In this document: piece after piece, positions 51,396-63,151 of the stretch | Layout: every line of letters begins with the position of its first letter | Position numbering within the stretch: the stretch's first letter is position 1 | The notes under the pieces: model-generated | The model's database searches: none | Told to the model about the DNA's origin: nothing | Seen by the model: only the letters and a program-made list of their open reading frames with translations | Made by a program: the position numbers and the translations under genes | Assembly (NCBI GenBank): GCA_035771165.1 | Contig: JAWNZC010000346.1 | Coordinates: forward strand, 124,001-188,000 | Source: Paragorgia papillata | Lineage: Eukaryota; Cnidaria; Anthozoa; Scleralcyonacea; Coralliidae | DNA: 64,000 nt | Direction of reading: 5' to 3'

Positions 51396-51929
51396 CAAGT
51401 AAGGATGATTAGCCCCAGTCCTTTCCTTCCCCTTTAAGCCAGAGTAGCGTTAAACTCGTCACCTGGCTGCGTTTGGAATTTATTTGTTGATCTACACCAC
51501 AGTTTACTACTGTATCTAGTACCTAAAAACGCCTTCAGATATTTCAGTTCTCCTTTTTTATTTATTAGGGAACCGTGGTGCAGAAAAAGAGAGATCTTCA
51601 CAAACTCGCCGAAAGTAATCGAGCTTTTGCGAACTTCAGATGGTGGTAACCTTGCGACCCGCAAGGGCCTAACACAGCGTCCGAATCCCATCGCAAAGTG
51701 TAGTCCGTGAACCCACATACCTGTTCGAACTTCGTAGAATCGCAATATGGAATTAGGCTACATTCCATGAATTCCTGAAACCGTTGACTGTTTTTTTTTT
51801 GTTTCCTTGCGTACATACAGTAGCCATGGAAATGATGAATAAAAAGTGTGACTCGGTGTTTATATAAATCAGAATGATAGGAAAAAACGAGTGTAAAAAA
51901 GCAGAGTGTTGCGTAGACAGTGTTTCAGA

Positions 51930-52368
51930 TAGAGCAAAGTGAAAAGGTGGTAAACTGTGGAGAATAGTCTTTATAACGAAATACTGACGTTTCGAGCCCT
52001 TTTCATCACATTTTATGTAATATATCATACACGAGGAGGAGTGTTTCATCACTGAGGATATGCAAACACCGAGACGTTTTTGAACAAACTTCAAGGTGTT
52101 TGGATATCCTGATGAAACACTCCTCCGAGTGTATGATATAGCATCTCAAACAAATCCGTATTTTAAGAGAAAATCAAGATGAAAGTTTGCTTAATTTATG
52201 TAATTTCTTCCTCCGATATCCAAACCACCGACACGGTACTGATTTCCTTTGTGTTTTCTTCATGAATTATTAATGAGTTTGAGATGCTCTGATAAAAAGG
52301 GCTCGAAACGTCGGTGTTTCGTTATCAACACTATTCTCGGCAGTTTACCACCTTTTCACTTTGCTCTA
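51930..52368. mobile_element. Foldback element containing a second foldback
   Basis: Outer arms TAGAGCAAAGTGAAAAGGTGG and its complement end at 52368, with GAAATACTGACGTTTCGAGC inside. Between them is another inverted pair, 52021-52140 (TATATCATACACGAGGAGG and its inverse). Confidence 0.83.
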
Positions 52369-52403
52369 GAAGAAAAACGAGTCAGTTGTCTGTAGTCGGT
52401 TCT

Positions 52404-52409
52404 TTTATT
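52404..52409 (-). terminator. Poly(A) signal of the cysteine-rich gene
   Basis: AATAAA on the minus strand, about 100 bp past the stop codon at 52511. Confidence 0.65.
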
Positions 52410-52510
52410 GTAATATTTTGTAGTTACGTAATACATTGATCTGATCATATATTCTAAGTGTTCTAAAACTATTCTCCTATATCAACCGACATCTCGTGTG
52501 TTCCATTAAG

Positions 52511-53062
52511 TTAAACACACTTACAGCAGAACTTTTTCTTTCCTATCAGATCCTGGATGGTGCCGGCTACACCGCTAAGAGCGCCTTGGATATCCTTCAA
52601 GAAACCTTGAATGGAGCACACTGTATCACATTTACACTCAAGCCCTTTCTGACACCGTCCGCTATCTTCTTTCTCTCCAAGGTATCCACAGATGTTTCCT
52701 CTACCCGACGGTGGCAAACACCTTCGGCTCAACGGATCACACCAGTACTGCTTCTGGTAATTACATCGACGACCACTGGCACTTGAGAAACTCGGTACGC
52801 ACTTCTCACCGATATTACCCATACGTTGGCAGTAGTGATAGATGGGTAGGCAGTAAAGTCCGGGACCACAGTGTCGGGTGAGATGGCAAGGGTCGTCCTG
52901 CTTGCCAGGTTTTCTGCACTTCTGCGAGCCGGCCTCGCACTGCATGCCGTTAGCACAGTGGCACCAGGCTGAACATCCGCCACCCTCTTCGGTCTGACAA
53001 CCGTACAGACCCCAGGCAAGACTTAGGAACACCAATGCAGCTAAAACGTAGCGAGTGAACAT
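52511..53062 (-). CDS. Secreted cysteine-rich protein of unknown family (183 aa)
   Basis: Not assigned to a named family. The N terminus MFTRYVLAALVFLSLAWG is a clear signal peptide. The mature part has 22 cysteines, including spacings such as CGPGLYCLPIYHYC and CQKGLECKCDTVC. A short Cys-free amphipathic stretch (about residues 149-176) precedes a final KKFCCKCV. The CxxGLxC pattern resembles dickkopf/colipase-type disulfide domains, but that is only a resemblance. The whole coding part is one exon. A TTTCGTCTTTCAG acceptor sits 6 bases before the start codon, showing a spliced leader exon at 54285-54330. AATAAA is at 52409-52404. A TATA box at 54364-54359 suggests regulated expression. The first intron (53069-54284) holds a 5S-like SINE and other repeats. 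A role in extracellular matrix, mucus, signalling or defence is possible; none is shown. Confidence 0.88.
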   Translation of the reverse strand: MFTRYVLAALVFLSLAWGLYGCQTEEGGGCSAWCHCANGMQCEAGSQKCRKPGKQDDPCHLTRHCGPGLYCLPIYHYCQRMGNIGEKCVPSFSSASGRRCNYQKQYWCDPLSRRCLPPSGRGNICGYLGEKEDSGRCQKGLECKCDTVCSIQGFLKDIQGALSGVAGTIQDLIGKKKFCCKCV

Positions 53063-53138
53063 TTTGAACTGAAAGACGAAAGAAGAAATTAGTAAGGATA
53101 AAGGACAGCTGGGGTCTAATCGTCCTTATATTACTTGC

Positions 53139-53450
53139 AGCCAGCGGCTGAATTACGAAGGACGCAGATCAACGTGGCCGTGTCGAGGCATATCAAAGGC
53201 GCTCCATACGACAGTTCCGCGGATCACGCTAAGATGTAGGTGTTGATTTTACAGAGGGAGGAAAACCGGAGAACCCGGCAAAAAACCCTCGAAGCACAGG
53301 AGAGAACTACAACAACTCTACTCACATGAGTCCCAAGCTCGACAACGGGGTCATTCTCATGCAAGCAGTCACCCATGCAAGTACTAACCTCGTTTAACCG
53401 GGCTTAACTTTTGGTAAGAAGCAGCGCGCTAACAGCAAACTCCACCCGTG
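53139..53450 (-). mobile_element. 5S rRNA-like SINE in intron of the cysteine-rich gene
   Basis: Minus-strand copy with GGTGTTGATTTTACAGAGGG and AAGTACTAACCTCGTTTAAC as read on the plus strand, plus the GGCATATCAAAGGCGC tail. Confidence 0.82.
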
Positions 53451-53466
53451 TTGTGTATAACAACTA

Positions 53467-53870
53467 TGGGGCTTTCCATTTACATGGTTACACCGGTCAG
53501 TCCAGTAAAATGGAACACGATACGCTTGGGGCTGTCAGACTGGAAAATTTGGTCCTATAATCTAAAGCAATCCATGCATTCTAACCGGTCTTGTAAACTT
53601 GGAAAATGTCCTTATAATTCATGCTTGACTAAGGCTACGTCCACACGTCGGATTGCGACGGATTGGCCTTCCGTAGTCCACACGTAAACTGACGATGAAG
53701 CGGTTATCAAAAACGGAAGTTTTCGAAGACGGTCTCCAAAGTGGAACTTTTTGAAAACGTCGTTTCCCTGTTCTCGTGTGGATGCGGATTTTTTTGAAAA
53801 CGGAGGGAAAAAGTTGCATTTTCAAAAAAATCTGGATACGTGTGGATATCAAGTTTTCTATCGAAAACCA
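53467..53870. mobile_element. Two adjacent MITEs of the GGGCTTTCC and CTACGTCCACACG families
   Basis: 53467-53612 matches the element at 58458 (GGCTTTCCATTTACA, CCGGTCAGTCC, GACTGGAAAATTTGGT). 53633-53870 carries GGCTACGTCCACACG and inverted CGTGTGGATATC-type sequences. Confidence 0.7.
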
Positions 53871-54284
53871 GTCAAGTTTTCTATATAAAGTGAGGTTACC
53901 AAAACGTTTGTGGATATCTCTTAAAATAAGATAGGAAACTATATGGGATCACCACATAGAGTGGGTATCTCCCCAAATTTAGAATTACAGAAAAATAGGG
54001 TCACCACTCATTATGGGTGTCTCCACGAGATTAAATAAGTGTAAATATAAAAATATAGGGTCATGCACCACTTAATGTGGGGATCGAACCTGTAATCTTG
54101 AAATGACCGTTACACGAATTAAGTCGCATATCACGCGTAAAACTCGTAAAAAGGTATTTTTTAGGATGTTCACAAAAAAAACACATTTACCTATATATTG
54201 TATATTTTGACTCTTACCGAAATCCAAATTAACCAGCCGACAATTTTAGGAAATATAATATAAAACATACATATCGACTCTTAC

Positions 54285-54330
54285 CTGTAATGCGGCTTTT
54301 TAGACGTTCTTCTCAGCGAGTCTTGAAGCA
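54285..54330 (-). other. Non-coding first exon of the cysteine-rich gene
   Basis: Minus strand: about 30 bp after a TATA box, followed by GCATTACAG and a GTAAGA donor (54284). It pairs with the acceptor at 53069-53070 just before the start codon. The 5' end is an estimate from the TATA position. Confidence 0.7.
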
Positions 54331-54358
54331 GTGATCTGCAGTCCAACGGAACGCTACA

Positions 54359-54364
54359 TTTATA
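54359..54364 (-). promoter_or_regulatory. TATA box of the cysteine-rich gene
   Basis: TATAAA in the minus-strand context GGCTATAAATG, about 75 bp upstream of the donor of the leader exon. Confidence 0.7.
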
Positions 54365-54399
54365 GCCAGACGTGTCTGGGAACGGAAAACCAATTCCAA

Positions 54400-56274
54400 A
54401 GGAAATTTCCAAGGTGAAAATCTCAATGTTTATTCACATGCTCGATGTGTTTTGCTGTTAAATAACAACGTCCGATGTTGTAATTAATTGACATTACAAT
54501 GTGTGTCAAGGATCAATGTGTTTACATCACCTGTTTAAAGCCGCTATATTTTAGACTTAATTTTCTTATGTTGAAATTCTGAGCTACAAAGTTAAAGCTG
54601 CACATTAATTCGATTGTGAAAAACGAGTCACCTAAGAAACTATAGTCAGAGGGTTTCTGAACTAAGACCCGATTGCTGCTGTTCAATCTCGCTTTAATCT
54701 TGACCATCCGTACTTCTGTGCATCTTTTATGTTTTTCATGTATTCTAAAACCGTTATTGTGAGATTTTGTGCAATTTTGCCCAAAATTTGCCCAAATTGC
54801 CCAAAATTTAATGACATATATAGCCTCTATAATGACAAGTGTCAATCGTAAATAATTTCACATCAAATACACTGTCTAGTGGCCAAAGCCACCTAGATTT
54901 CTGCGGGGTTTTCAATATTCCCGTAATCTTTTTAGAATCCAATATAAAGGGGATATGTTCCAGTGGCAAGGACAATTGCTCTTGCCACGAGAACATAAAA
55001 TCCATATCTTTGAGCAACCGTGTAATGTTCTATTTATTATATGGACAATGAAATTATGCGTGGAAGTGATGTTGATAAACTGAGTTTAATGCAAAAACTA
55101 CAACCACTTGACCTAAAACTTTTAGAAAACACAAATGAAAAATATAACAGCTTCTTCGAATACGCCATTTTACGTGAAAAACTGAATTAAGAGAAGTTGC
55201 GGTCTCAAATTTACTTGATTCGAAACTTACGGCAAAAGGCGTAATCTTTTATTTGTCGATATGTCACTCGCGAGCGTTACATACGAGAAATACGCCACTC
55301 GGTTCCCGGATGTAGTGAAATATGGATTCTACGAGTGTTTTAGTTGCTAGTAAAATACTCTTCTCCATATAATAAAGAAGTTTTATATTTAATTTTTATA
55401 TCTGAAAGTGTATGAAAACAACGAAGCTTTTACTTTCTAGTCTCGTTCAATATTTTTTTTGTGAATATTTTTTCATTCAAACAATAACAAGGGTGTGGTT
55501 CTCTTCCAAAAACTGTTTCACAACCTAGAGTTTCATAGATATTATTTTCATAACCTAGAATATTCATTGTTAAACGTGATTTCTTTCTGTTATTCTGAAC
55601 TAAAAATTTACTCCAAATGCCCCTCTGGATTTTGCCAGATTAACGCTGTTTTCCTTTGGAATTCATTTTGGCCGACATTTGTTGCGTGCGAATAACCTGT
55701 TGTTGGAACTTTTAATGTTTTTTTTCCAAAGCATATAATATACCCAGCAAAGAAACAAAAGCATAACCGTTTCTTCAAAACACAATAATTATAGTGACGA
55801 AACCAATGCATGTAATATATCCAGCGGGAACCGAAAAGCATAGAATTTATCCAGACCAGTGATCCAGACAGATTAAATTCTTGCAAAACATTATTAAATG
55901 TAAACAAAAGTCATTTCTTAACATTCGTGTTTGTCAAATACACGGAGCAGCTAACTATATAATTTTTGTACTTCGGTTTATGCATAGAGTATAGACACTC
56001 ACAGACTTTATTTAAAACAAGGTTTAGTTGTTTTTTGCGGTGTTTTTGTTCTCAGACACAAGAAGGAAAATCGTCTGGTGTTAGACAGAGTAAAAAGATA
56101 AAGTTGTCCGAGAACTGTAATGCCGGACGGCCAGATTTAACTAAGGATTCACAACATATTCAACTTCAGATTTAACAGCGATATATTTTACGTGTCTCCC
56201 TTTCGCCACACTTACATCACTTCCTGCATGTTGTGTTGTGCACAGGGGACCCAATACACTACAAGAACAACAAC
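54400..56274. other. Interval without recognised gene
   Basis: AT-rich; contains a hairpin-MITE fragment near 56070-56095 and nothing else supported. Confidence 0.5.
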
Positions 56275-57110
56275 TGAGTACAGTCGAACCTCTATTAAGC
56301 GGCCCTCTATTAAACGGCCACTTGTCAAAACCCCTAAAATATTCCCTGTAATCTACTATAGATTACCCCTTTATTAAACGGCCACCTCTATTAAGCGGCC
56401 ACGGCCACCTACGAGCGGTCCCAATTGGTATTTCGTATTGTTTTTTACCTGTATTAAACGGCTAGCTTAATTTATCTTAGGCACAATTTTTACCGCAAGA
56501 GAACCGAAACTAAAACTTGAGCTAAATAAGAGACCATAGAACACTTAGTTGCTGTCAGTAAGTACATGTATTTCATTCAACACATGTCACTTGAAACCTT
56601 TACATGTAATCAAATTCAAAAACATTGTTGGTAATCTGAAAAATATCTGCATGTCCGGTGCAGAGAAACACTACTCTTTACTTTGCGTCAAATTCCTCCT
56701 TGTGCAGGGCTTTGGCGTACTGAGACTCCGCGGAATTTCGCACAGTATCATGGATATGACGAGCTAGCTCTATCAATTTCAAAGACAAATGACTTGCTTT
56801 GCGCTTTGAAACTCAGTGCACCGCAGCGACAGATGCACATTGATAACTATTTTAAGTCAACATAACTTGCTAGGCGTCAGTATACATGCATCGAACGTGT
56901 AGCATTTTTGTTATTCGTTTCGTTGCTCCTTTGTTTTATTATTTTTTCGGTTTTTTAAAACTGTTTTGTTAACTACTTGTTGGTTTTTTCAAAGTCTACT
57001 TGTTACTGTTATCAGTGTTTTAGAATTGAATAAAAGGACATTTGACCACACCCAATGCCCATTGTTGACGTCACTCTATTAAGCGGCCACAAAGCCATTC
57101 CCAGTATGAA
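56275..57110 (+). mobile_element. pogo/Tigger-like transposon relic
   Basis: CAGTCGAACCTCTATTAAGC is a Tigger-type terminal sequence. CTCTATTAAGCGGCCAC recurs near 56381 and 57075. The right inverted terminus is not clear. Confidence 0.7.
56690..56865 (+). pseudogene. C-terminal remnant of pogo/Tigger transposase
   Basis: A frame ending RQMHIDNYFKST and stop resembles the QTxITDFFK-type tail of pogo/Tigger/CENP-B-like transposases. It lies inside the Tigger-like element. Upstream catalytic parts are lost. Confidence 0.5.
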
Positions 57111-57684
57111 AGGGGGTTAAGAGGATTCTTCTGTAATTCTAGTTTGTATGTTAACTGTAATAATAATAATAACAATAATAATAATAATAATAATTATTAT
57201 AAGTAATAATATATCTCTCAAGTAATTGTATACAAAAGACATAGATTTTAGCAAACAAAAAACTACTGACATAGATTATGTCTTACGATAAAGAATTGTT
57301 TGGAAAAAAATTGTTGAAGTTGTCACCTCTGTGTTATATACATGTAAATGCCCTAGTGTCCGCTTTGCTATTTAATAGGGCGGATAAAATGCGGTCCCTA
57401 ATTGTTAAAAGGCAACTATAAACTTGTAAAGAAAAAAAACGCAATTGAATGATTGAAAATTCTGTGTTAATTCATAGATGCATTGTCTAGCCAACGCATT
57501 AGTTGATCAGACGATTTTTTTTCCAAAATTTGTGTAACCAACGATTGCCGACAGTCTTCTAAAGCAACTAAACAAACTAAAACCAAATTAATAAATCGAT
57601 CTAGAATATTTTTGTTGGTACATATGGAAATGATGAAACAACTGGTCAAATATGTAATCTTATTTTTGGTTTGCACTTGACGTC

Positions 57685-57830
57685 ATGGCGGCCATGTTGG
57701 AGAAACTTTTACAAAAGAATCTCATCTAACAGCTCATCTAATAACAGCTCATCTAATAACAGCTCATCTAATAACAGCTATAATTGTATTTGGAGTACGT
57801 GTTCCTCCAACATGGCCGCCGTATCTTTGT
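57685..57830. mobile_element. Small foldback with 15-bp tandem repeat core
   Basis: Ends ATGGCGGCCATGTTGGAG and CTCCAACATGGCCGCC are inverted. The centre is three to four copies of a 15-bp unit, AACAGCTCATCTAAT. Confidence 0.8.
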
Positions 57831-58258
57831 CTTCTAAATCTCAAGGGATTGATTGCAAACATCAATTTGAGAAAAACAATTTATGTTGAATACCATGTCG
57901 CATTTTCATGCAAATATACCATAATTCTTTGCGCATTGGGACGTGTCAGAACTGTAATACAAAACTACAAATTTTGTTTCAGCCTTTCTCATCGGTGGAT
58001 TTTCTATGCAATATAAGTAAGGCCTAATGATAATGAGCTAAATCCTTTGTTTATGCTGATTTGCATTATGTTCGGCGCATGAGAAGAGCGACGTTTGATC
58101 TATAGGCATAAAATCGTCTGGCGTTAGCCAGAGTAAAATACATGATGATCTGCCAGAGTAAATGAGTAAAATACATTATAATGATCTGGCGATAGCCAGA
58201 GTAACTGAGTAAAACACACAAGACTTGAGAGCCGTCGGACGCCGCACGTAAAGAGTTA

Positions 58259-58393
58259 GGCTACGTCCACACGTATACGTTTTCGTAGCGTTTTCATATT
58301 GTTCTCCGTCCTCAAGGGAATAGAAAACAATGGTCTACTTACCTGAAACAATATGAAAACGCTACGAAAACGTATACGTGTGGACGTATAGCC
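58259..58393. mobile_element. Harbinger-type hairpin MITE (CTACGTCCACACG family)
   Basis: 135 bp with nearly complete inverted arms (GGCTACGTCCACACGTATAC and complement), flanked by TTA on both sides (58256-58258 and 58394-58396). Confidence 0.85.
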
Positions 58394-58457
58394 TTAGCTT
58401 TGGCTCCATATCATAATATGATACTCTTTCACGAAGATCATTTTACCGTTATACTTA

Positions 58458-58617
58458 GGGGGCTTTCCATTTACACGGTTAGACCGGTCAGTCCGGTTAA
58501 ATGGAACACGATTCGTTTGAGACCTGGGATTGTCTGACTGGAAAATTTGGTTCTAATCAAAAGCAAGTCCATTCTGGCCGGACTGATCGGTCTAACCTTG
58601 TCAATTGGAAAGCGCCC
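58458..58617. mobile_element. MITE with GGGGGCTTTCCATTTACAC ends
   Basis: Inverted arms include GGTTAGACCGGTCAGTCCGG and CCGGACTGATCGGTCTAACC. TA flanks on both sides suggest a TA target. Confidence 0.8.
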
Positions 58618-59846
58618 TAATATTCCTAAAATCACTGACATATTTAACCAATATATCAAACAGACATTTTCTTACCGTTAAACGGATGGCTTTGCACCGC
58701 GTGTCTCTCAATTATCCAAGGCCCACTCTTTGCCCCACCAAAACTGATAAATCGACATGGTCCCAAAGTCCAACATTTAGTAGAGTTAAATTTGTTTCCT
58801 AAACCAAGTTTCTACAGTACACCCGTTCGACTTCCAACATAGAAAACCAGTCATTGACCATGGTGTAGTTCCTACAGGATTTCAACGAAGCACGAGTTAT
58901 TAGGAGCTTAAAATATTTGCATGTTTTAAGGTTTTCCAAAATAGGACAGCTAGTTTTACAAAGCAATTATATTTTCATTGTCTTGCAATTCCCTTTACAC
59001 CTTAGGCACAGAATTATAGGTCCTTATTCTATGCCCTAGGGACCTTGTTAAATAAGCCGCGGCCTATTTTGGACTAGCTTCAACCCTGGGCTTATTTTAG
59101 TCGTGGCTTATTGATGGCTGACCGTTTATACGAGCTGTTCGCGACTTATTTAAGCCGCGGCGAGCCATAAGAACGTCTGCGAAGGAGGCTACGGCTTAAA
59201 GGGAAATTAACCCATTGCTGCCCAGGATATCTATTACAATGTAAAATAAACGCCTCGAGCGAAGTAACAGCTAGTGAGTACTGAATTAACTGATCATAAA
59301 AAACATTTCCCATGAAGCACATTTATTTTACAAGCACTGAAACAGGTAAAAAACAATGAGCCAAACTGATAGGGGATGGCTGAGAAACAACACTGTTAAT
59401 GACATTTAAATATTACGAAGTGACCATATTTATGGCAAAGTGCCGTAAATATAGCCGTACCGACAGGGTTAAGTTTTATTTACGGCACTTTTGTAGGGTT
59501 AATGGTCATTTAGAGCTGGACAGGCTTAGGATAAATAGTGTCGTACGTCTGGCACGGCTACACTTCACAACTGTTGTCAAAAGAACAGTTTACAATATAT
59601 AAATGCGTTTCTTACCGTTTCAGTTCTTCCCAAACTAGCCACAAGTTCTTGTTCATTATAGTTTACCTCTTTGAGTCGTTAAAGACTCGGGAAATTCTAC
59701 TAAAAAGCTAAACAACATTAAAATCTTTAGTATCGAAAGCAAAGCGAGTTCATGAAAACGATGCTGTGGCGGGAAAACTGTTAGCCAATCAAAACGTTAT
59801 CAGGCTATCAACTCCTCGTTCCTAGGGTCTTTTCTCCGGTCGAGGT

Positions 59847-60101
59847 TAAAAGGGATAACTCAAAAAGAGTCGTACGTACAGCCTTTCACGGCTTTTCCAA
59901 AATGTCGTCAAATTTATTTTTCTAAATTAATCAAGCTTCAGCGAGTCTCAAGATTTTAGCAATCTTCTGGATAACCTAACCACAACAACCCTAACCCTAC
60001 TCAGAATACTGGTTTGCGTCTAGCTTTTTGACGAGATATATTAGACGAGATATTTTGGAAAAGCCAAACGCCGAGTCCATTTGAGTTATCCCTTTTAGTA
60101 A
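59847..60101. mobile_element. Foldback element
   Basis: TTAAAAGGGATAACTCAAA and TTTGAGTTATCCCTTTTAG are inverted, as are the inner GGCTTTTCCAAAAT and ATATTTTGGAAAAGCC. Confidence 0.7.
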
Positions 60102-60650
60102 GACTGTTGCGTCCAAACAGACTCGTCTCCATGTATGCAGTCGCTTCTCTAAACACTTTGTCAACTCTTTTTGGCTTTTTTGATGCGAATAAGCATATTT
60201 TCACCATAGAAAAAGAAAAAGTTACCGAGGAATTTTGAGAACAATTTAACTGCATTATATATCTATATATAGCTGTATATATCACTGCTTAAAACAGTCA
60301 ATATATACTATTATATTCGAGGGGCAAAGCACTCCAAAAATCCCGTACACATGACATCAAAATGACAAAATCTAATCATATAGGAAGTTCTCACACTTGT
60401 CATGCAGAAAGCAAATAGTCCCATATAATATTAGCAAGCACAAAACAAATCAAATCAACTCACAACGAATTGTTTGAACATATGCGAAAGCTAATCATAT
60501 TATTGCCGTTTAACTTAAATAAATTCACCAGCTATTTGTTTTCCGATTTATTTTTGAAATTTAGTAAAATTTTATTCTTAAATGTAGAGATATATACGAA
60601 CTCGAAAGCCAAGAATCTATATGGAGCTATTTTACTGAGTGTGTACTTAA

Positions 60651-60978
60651 AGGTGCTGTCCAGTCCGTTCTGCGCATGATCCGCATCTTTGTTTATCGGG
60701 ACCCTCAAACATGACATTCGTAGATAATTACATGAAGTAGTCAGCTCAATGTAAACCGTTAGAAGCGACATGGCAGAAAACCAAGCGATTCGGTGAGGAT
60801 ATCTCTTCGGATTTCTTCTATTTCTTCTGAATATGTTTTGTTTTGGGTACAAGTAATGAAGAGGAAGCAAGAAAAGCTTACAATCTTGAATAAGGTATCA
60901 GACTATCAGTAAATACTTTTATAAACAAAGAAGTAAACATTAGTTTCGTACATGCGCAGAACGGACTGGACAGCACCT
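60651..60978. mobile_element. TTAA-flanked MITE with AGGTGCTGTCC ends
   Basis: 328 bp; ends AGGTGCTGTCCAGTCCGTTC and GAACGGACTGGACAGCACCT, both flanked by TTAA (60647-60650 and 60979-60982). Kolobok- or piggyBac-type. Confidence 0.92.
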
Positions 60979-60982
60979 TTAA

Positions 60983-61942
60983 AATTTTCTGTATTTCATG
61001 CAATAATTTGAACGTCTCAGCATCCGTGCTGAAAAGGTAATTTATTTTACATATTTTAATTTTTTTTATTTTAGTATGACAGACGAGGTTACAAGTCGGA
61101 AACCTGGGGGGGGGGGGGGGGGGGGGAGGATACTCCATGAAGCTTTGAAAGCTTGACCTTGTTCCAGACAAAATGGCGAAAAATGGTAACTCTACATCAG
61201 ACTAAAATTAGTACTAAAACAATTTAAATACAAACGTTAATTATTTTTAAAATAAATTATTATTGTAATACTTTGGTTTATGGTTGGAATAAACAAATAG
61301 ATAAATATATAACAAATTAGGAATAAAATAATAGCATGGTTTATTCGAAATATAAATACAGGTAAACAAACACAGCTATATAACACCAACCTGTATCCAC
61401 CTGAAATTCTTCCCATCTTACTTCAGTACAAAAAAAATAATTGAATACAGAAAGTAGACTTGTAAAAACAATATCCCAAGACCCTGGTTAAGTTTATAAC
61501 ATTTTACAATTTCTACTATTTCCAAAATAATTGCGGATTACAGCAATGAAACAGAAAATAAAATATTTAAATATTTTAAATGTTGATATAACTATTCAAG
61601 TGTTGATTCACTGTTGTCATCAGCAAAGAAAGTTAGTTCCAATGCGTTCTTAAATAATGCGATATAGCATCTTAAAATATTTATCCACAGTTTTTTTTTT
61701 TACAGTTTACTGCGTGTAAACTGTTGGGTAAAATGAAAATTTCCCCGTCGCCAGTATGCAATATATGTATTTATACAAGACCCTGGTTGCTATGCGTGTT
61801 TTCATTGGTTGTTGGCCATGATCTATTAGAGGACAGACACATGGTCACGTCAGGTCACGTCAGCTGACTTGCTTTTTTCCTCTTCATGCCCCAAAATCCG
61901 GCAAGAGTTTCGACAAAGACCTTTTAAATTCTTATTGTATAA
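60983..61942. other. Interval without recognised gene
   Basis: AT-rich with a poly-G run at about 61108-61126; no exon supported. Confidence 0.5.
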
Positions 61943-62130
61943 AACAAATAGATTCCATTTTTTTGTTGTCTGTTCAGTTATAGATGCACAGAAGATGTCA
62001 CAACGTGGTAAGAACACCAGTGACCCCACTCGACTGCATCTCGTGGGCCACTTTTTTGTTCTTACCACATTGTGACGTCATCTGTGCATCTATAATTGAA
62101 CAGACAACGGCAAAATGGAATCTATTTGTT
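61943..62130. mobile_element. Hairpin element with ~85-bp arms
   Basis: AAACAAATAGATTCCAT and ATGGAATCTATTTGTT are the outer inverted ends. TTATAGATGCACAGAAGATG and GTCATCTGTGCATCTATAAT are inner arms. Confidence 0.85.
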
Positions 62131-62202
62131 AAATATTATATAGTACAGTTATAGTCTACATCATGATAGTTACATTGTTACAATACAATAACTTGTGTAC
62201 TA

Positions 62203-62762
62203 TGTTGTTGTTGTTGTTGTTGTTGCTGCTGCTGCTGTTGGTGGTGGGCTGTTTCTGCTACTACTACTGCTGTTGTTGTTGTTGTTGCTGGTGGTGGTTA
62301 TGCTGCTGTTTATGCTGTTGTTATTGCTGTAATTGTTATTGTTATTGTGGTTGCTGTTGTTGTTGCTGCCGCTGTTGTTATTGCTGCTGTTGGTGGTGGT
62401 GTTGCCGCTGCTGTTTATGCTGCTGTTAATGCTGTTGTTGTAATTGTTATTGTGGTTGCTGTTGTTGTTGCTGATGTTTTTGCCGCTGTTGTTGCTGCTG
62501 CTGCTGTTGGTGTTGCTGCTGTTGCTGGTGGTGTTGTTGGTGATGTTGTTGCTGTTGTTGTTGTTGTTGCTGTTGTTGCTATTGTTGGTGGTGTTGCTAC
62601 TGTTGTTGTTCTTGCTGCTGCTGCTGTTGCTGCTGCTGGTGGTGTTGCTGCTGTTGTTGCTGCTGCTGCTGTTGCTGTTGTTGTTGCTGGTACTGTTGTT
62701 GCTGGTGGTGTTGCTGTTGCTGCTGTCGTTTTCGTTGTCGTATTTGCTGTTGTTGTTGTTTA
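62203..62762. repeat. Second CTG/TTG/GTG trinucleotide repeat
   Basis: About 560 bp of TTG, CTG and GGTGGT triplets with occasional A, more degenerate than the PIGY-intron array. It yields Leu-, Val/Ala-, Cys-, Asn/Ser- and Gln-rich frames, none supported as a gene. Confidence 0.95.
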
Positions 62763-63151
62763 GAGTAGGCATCTTGGTCAGACAATCTGCTGACGCGATT
62801 GGATAATCGCACGTTATGCAAGAGGACTGGGGCGAAGAAATTTTCATATTAAGCCCGAGCCAGCGCTGGTTGACAATAAAATACAATCCGGGCAGATTTA
62901 AGAACCAGTTAGAGATCTAAGCAACTGTTCAACCATATTGTGTTCATAATTTACGTTGACAGCCTCTAAACACGCTGTATTTCGAATAGTTTAACATCCG
63001 TATCATACCAGATAGGTGGATCTATATTTCTATATAAAATACAATAAAATAAAATCACAACAATTACTTCATATTACTCTACCCAGGCGGGGATGAAATA
63101 CACAACAAAAAGTACAACACCGTAAGGAATAAGTTATTACGAAGTTTAAAA

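Noticed and set aside
62200..62886. Long Asn/Ser-, Val/Ala-, Leu- and Gln-rich frames
   Set aside because: Repeat translations on both strands with no splice or start support.
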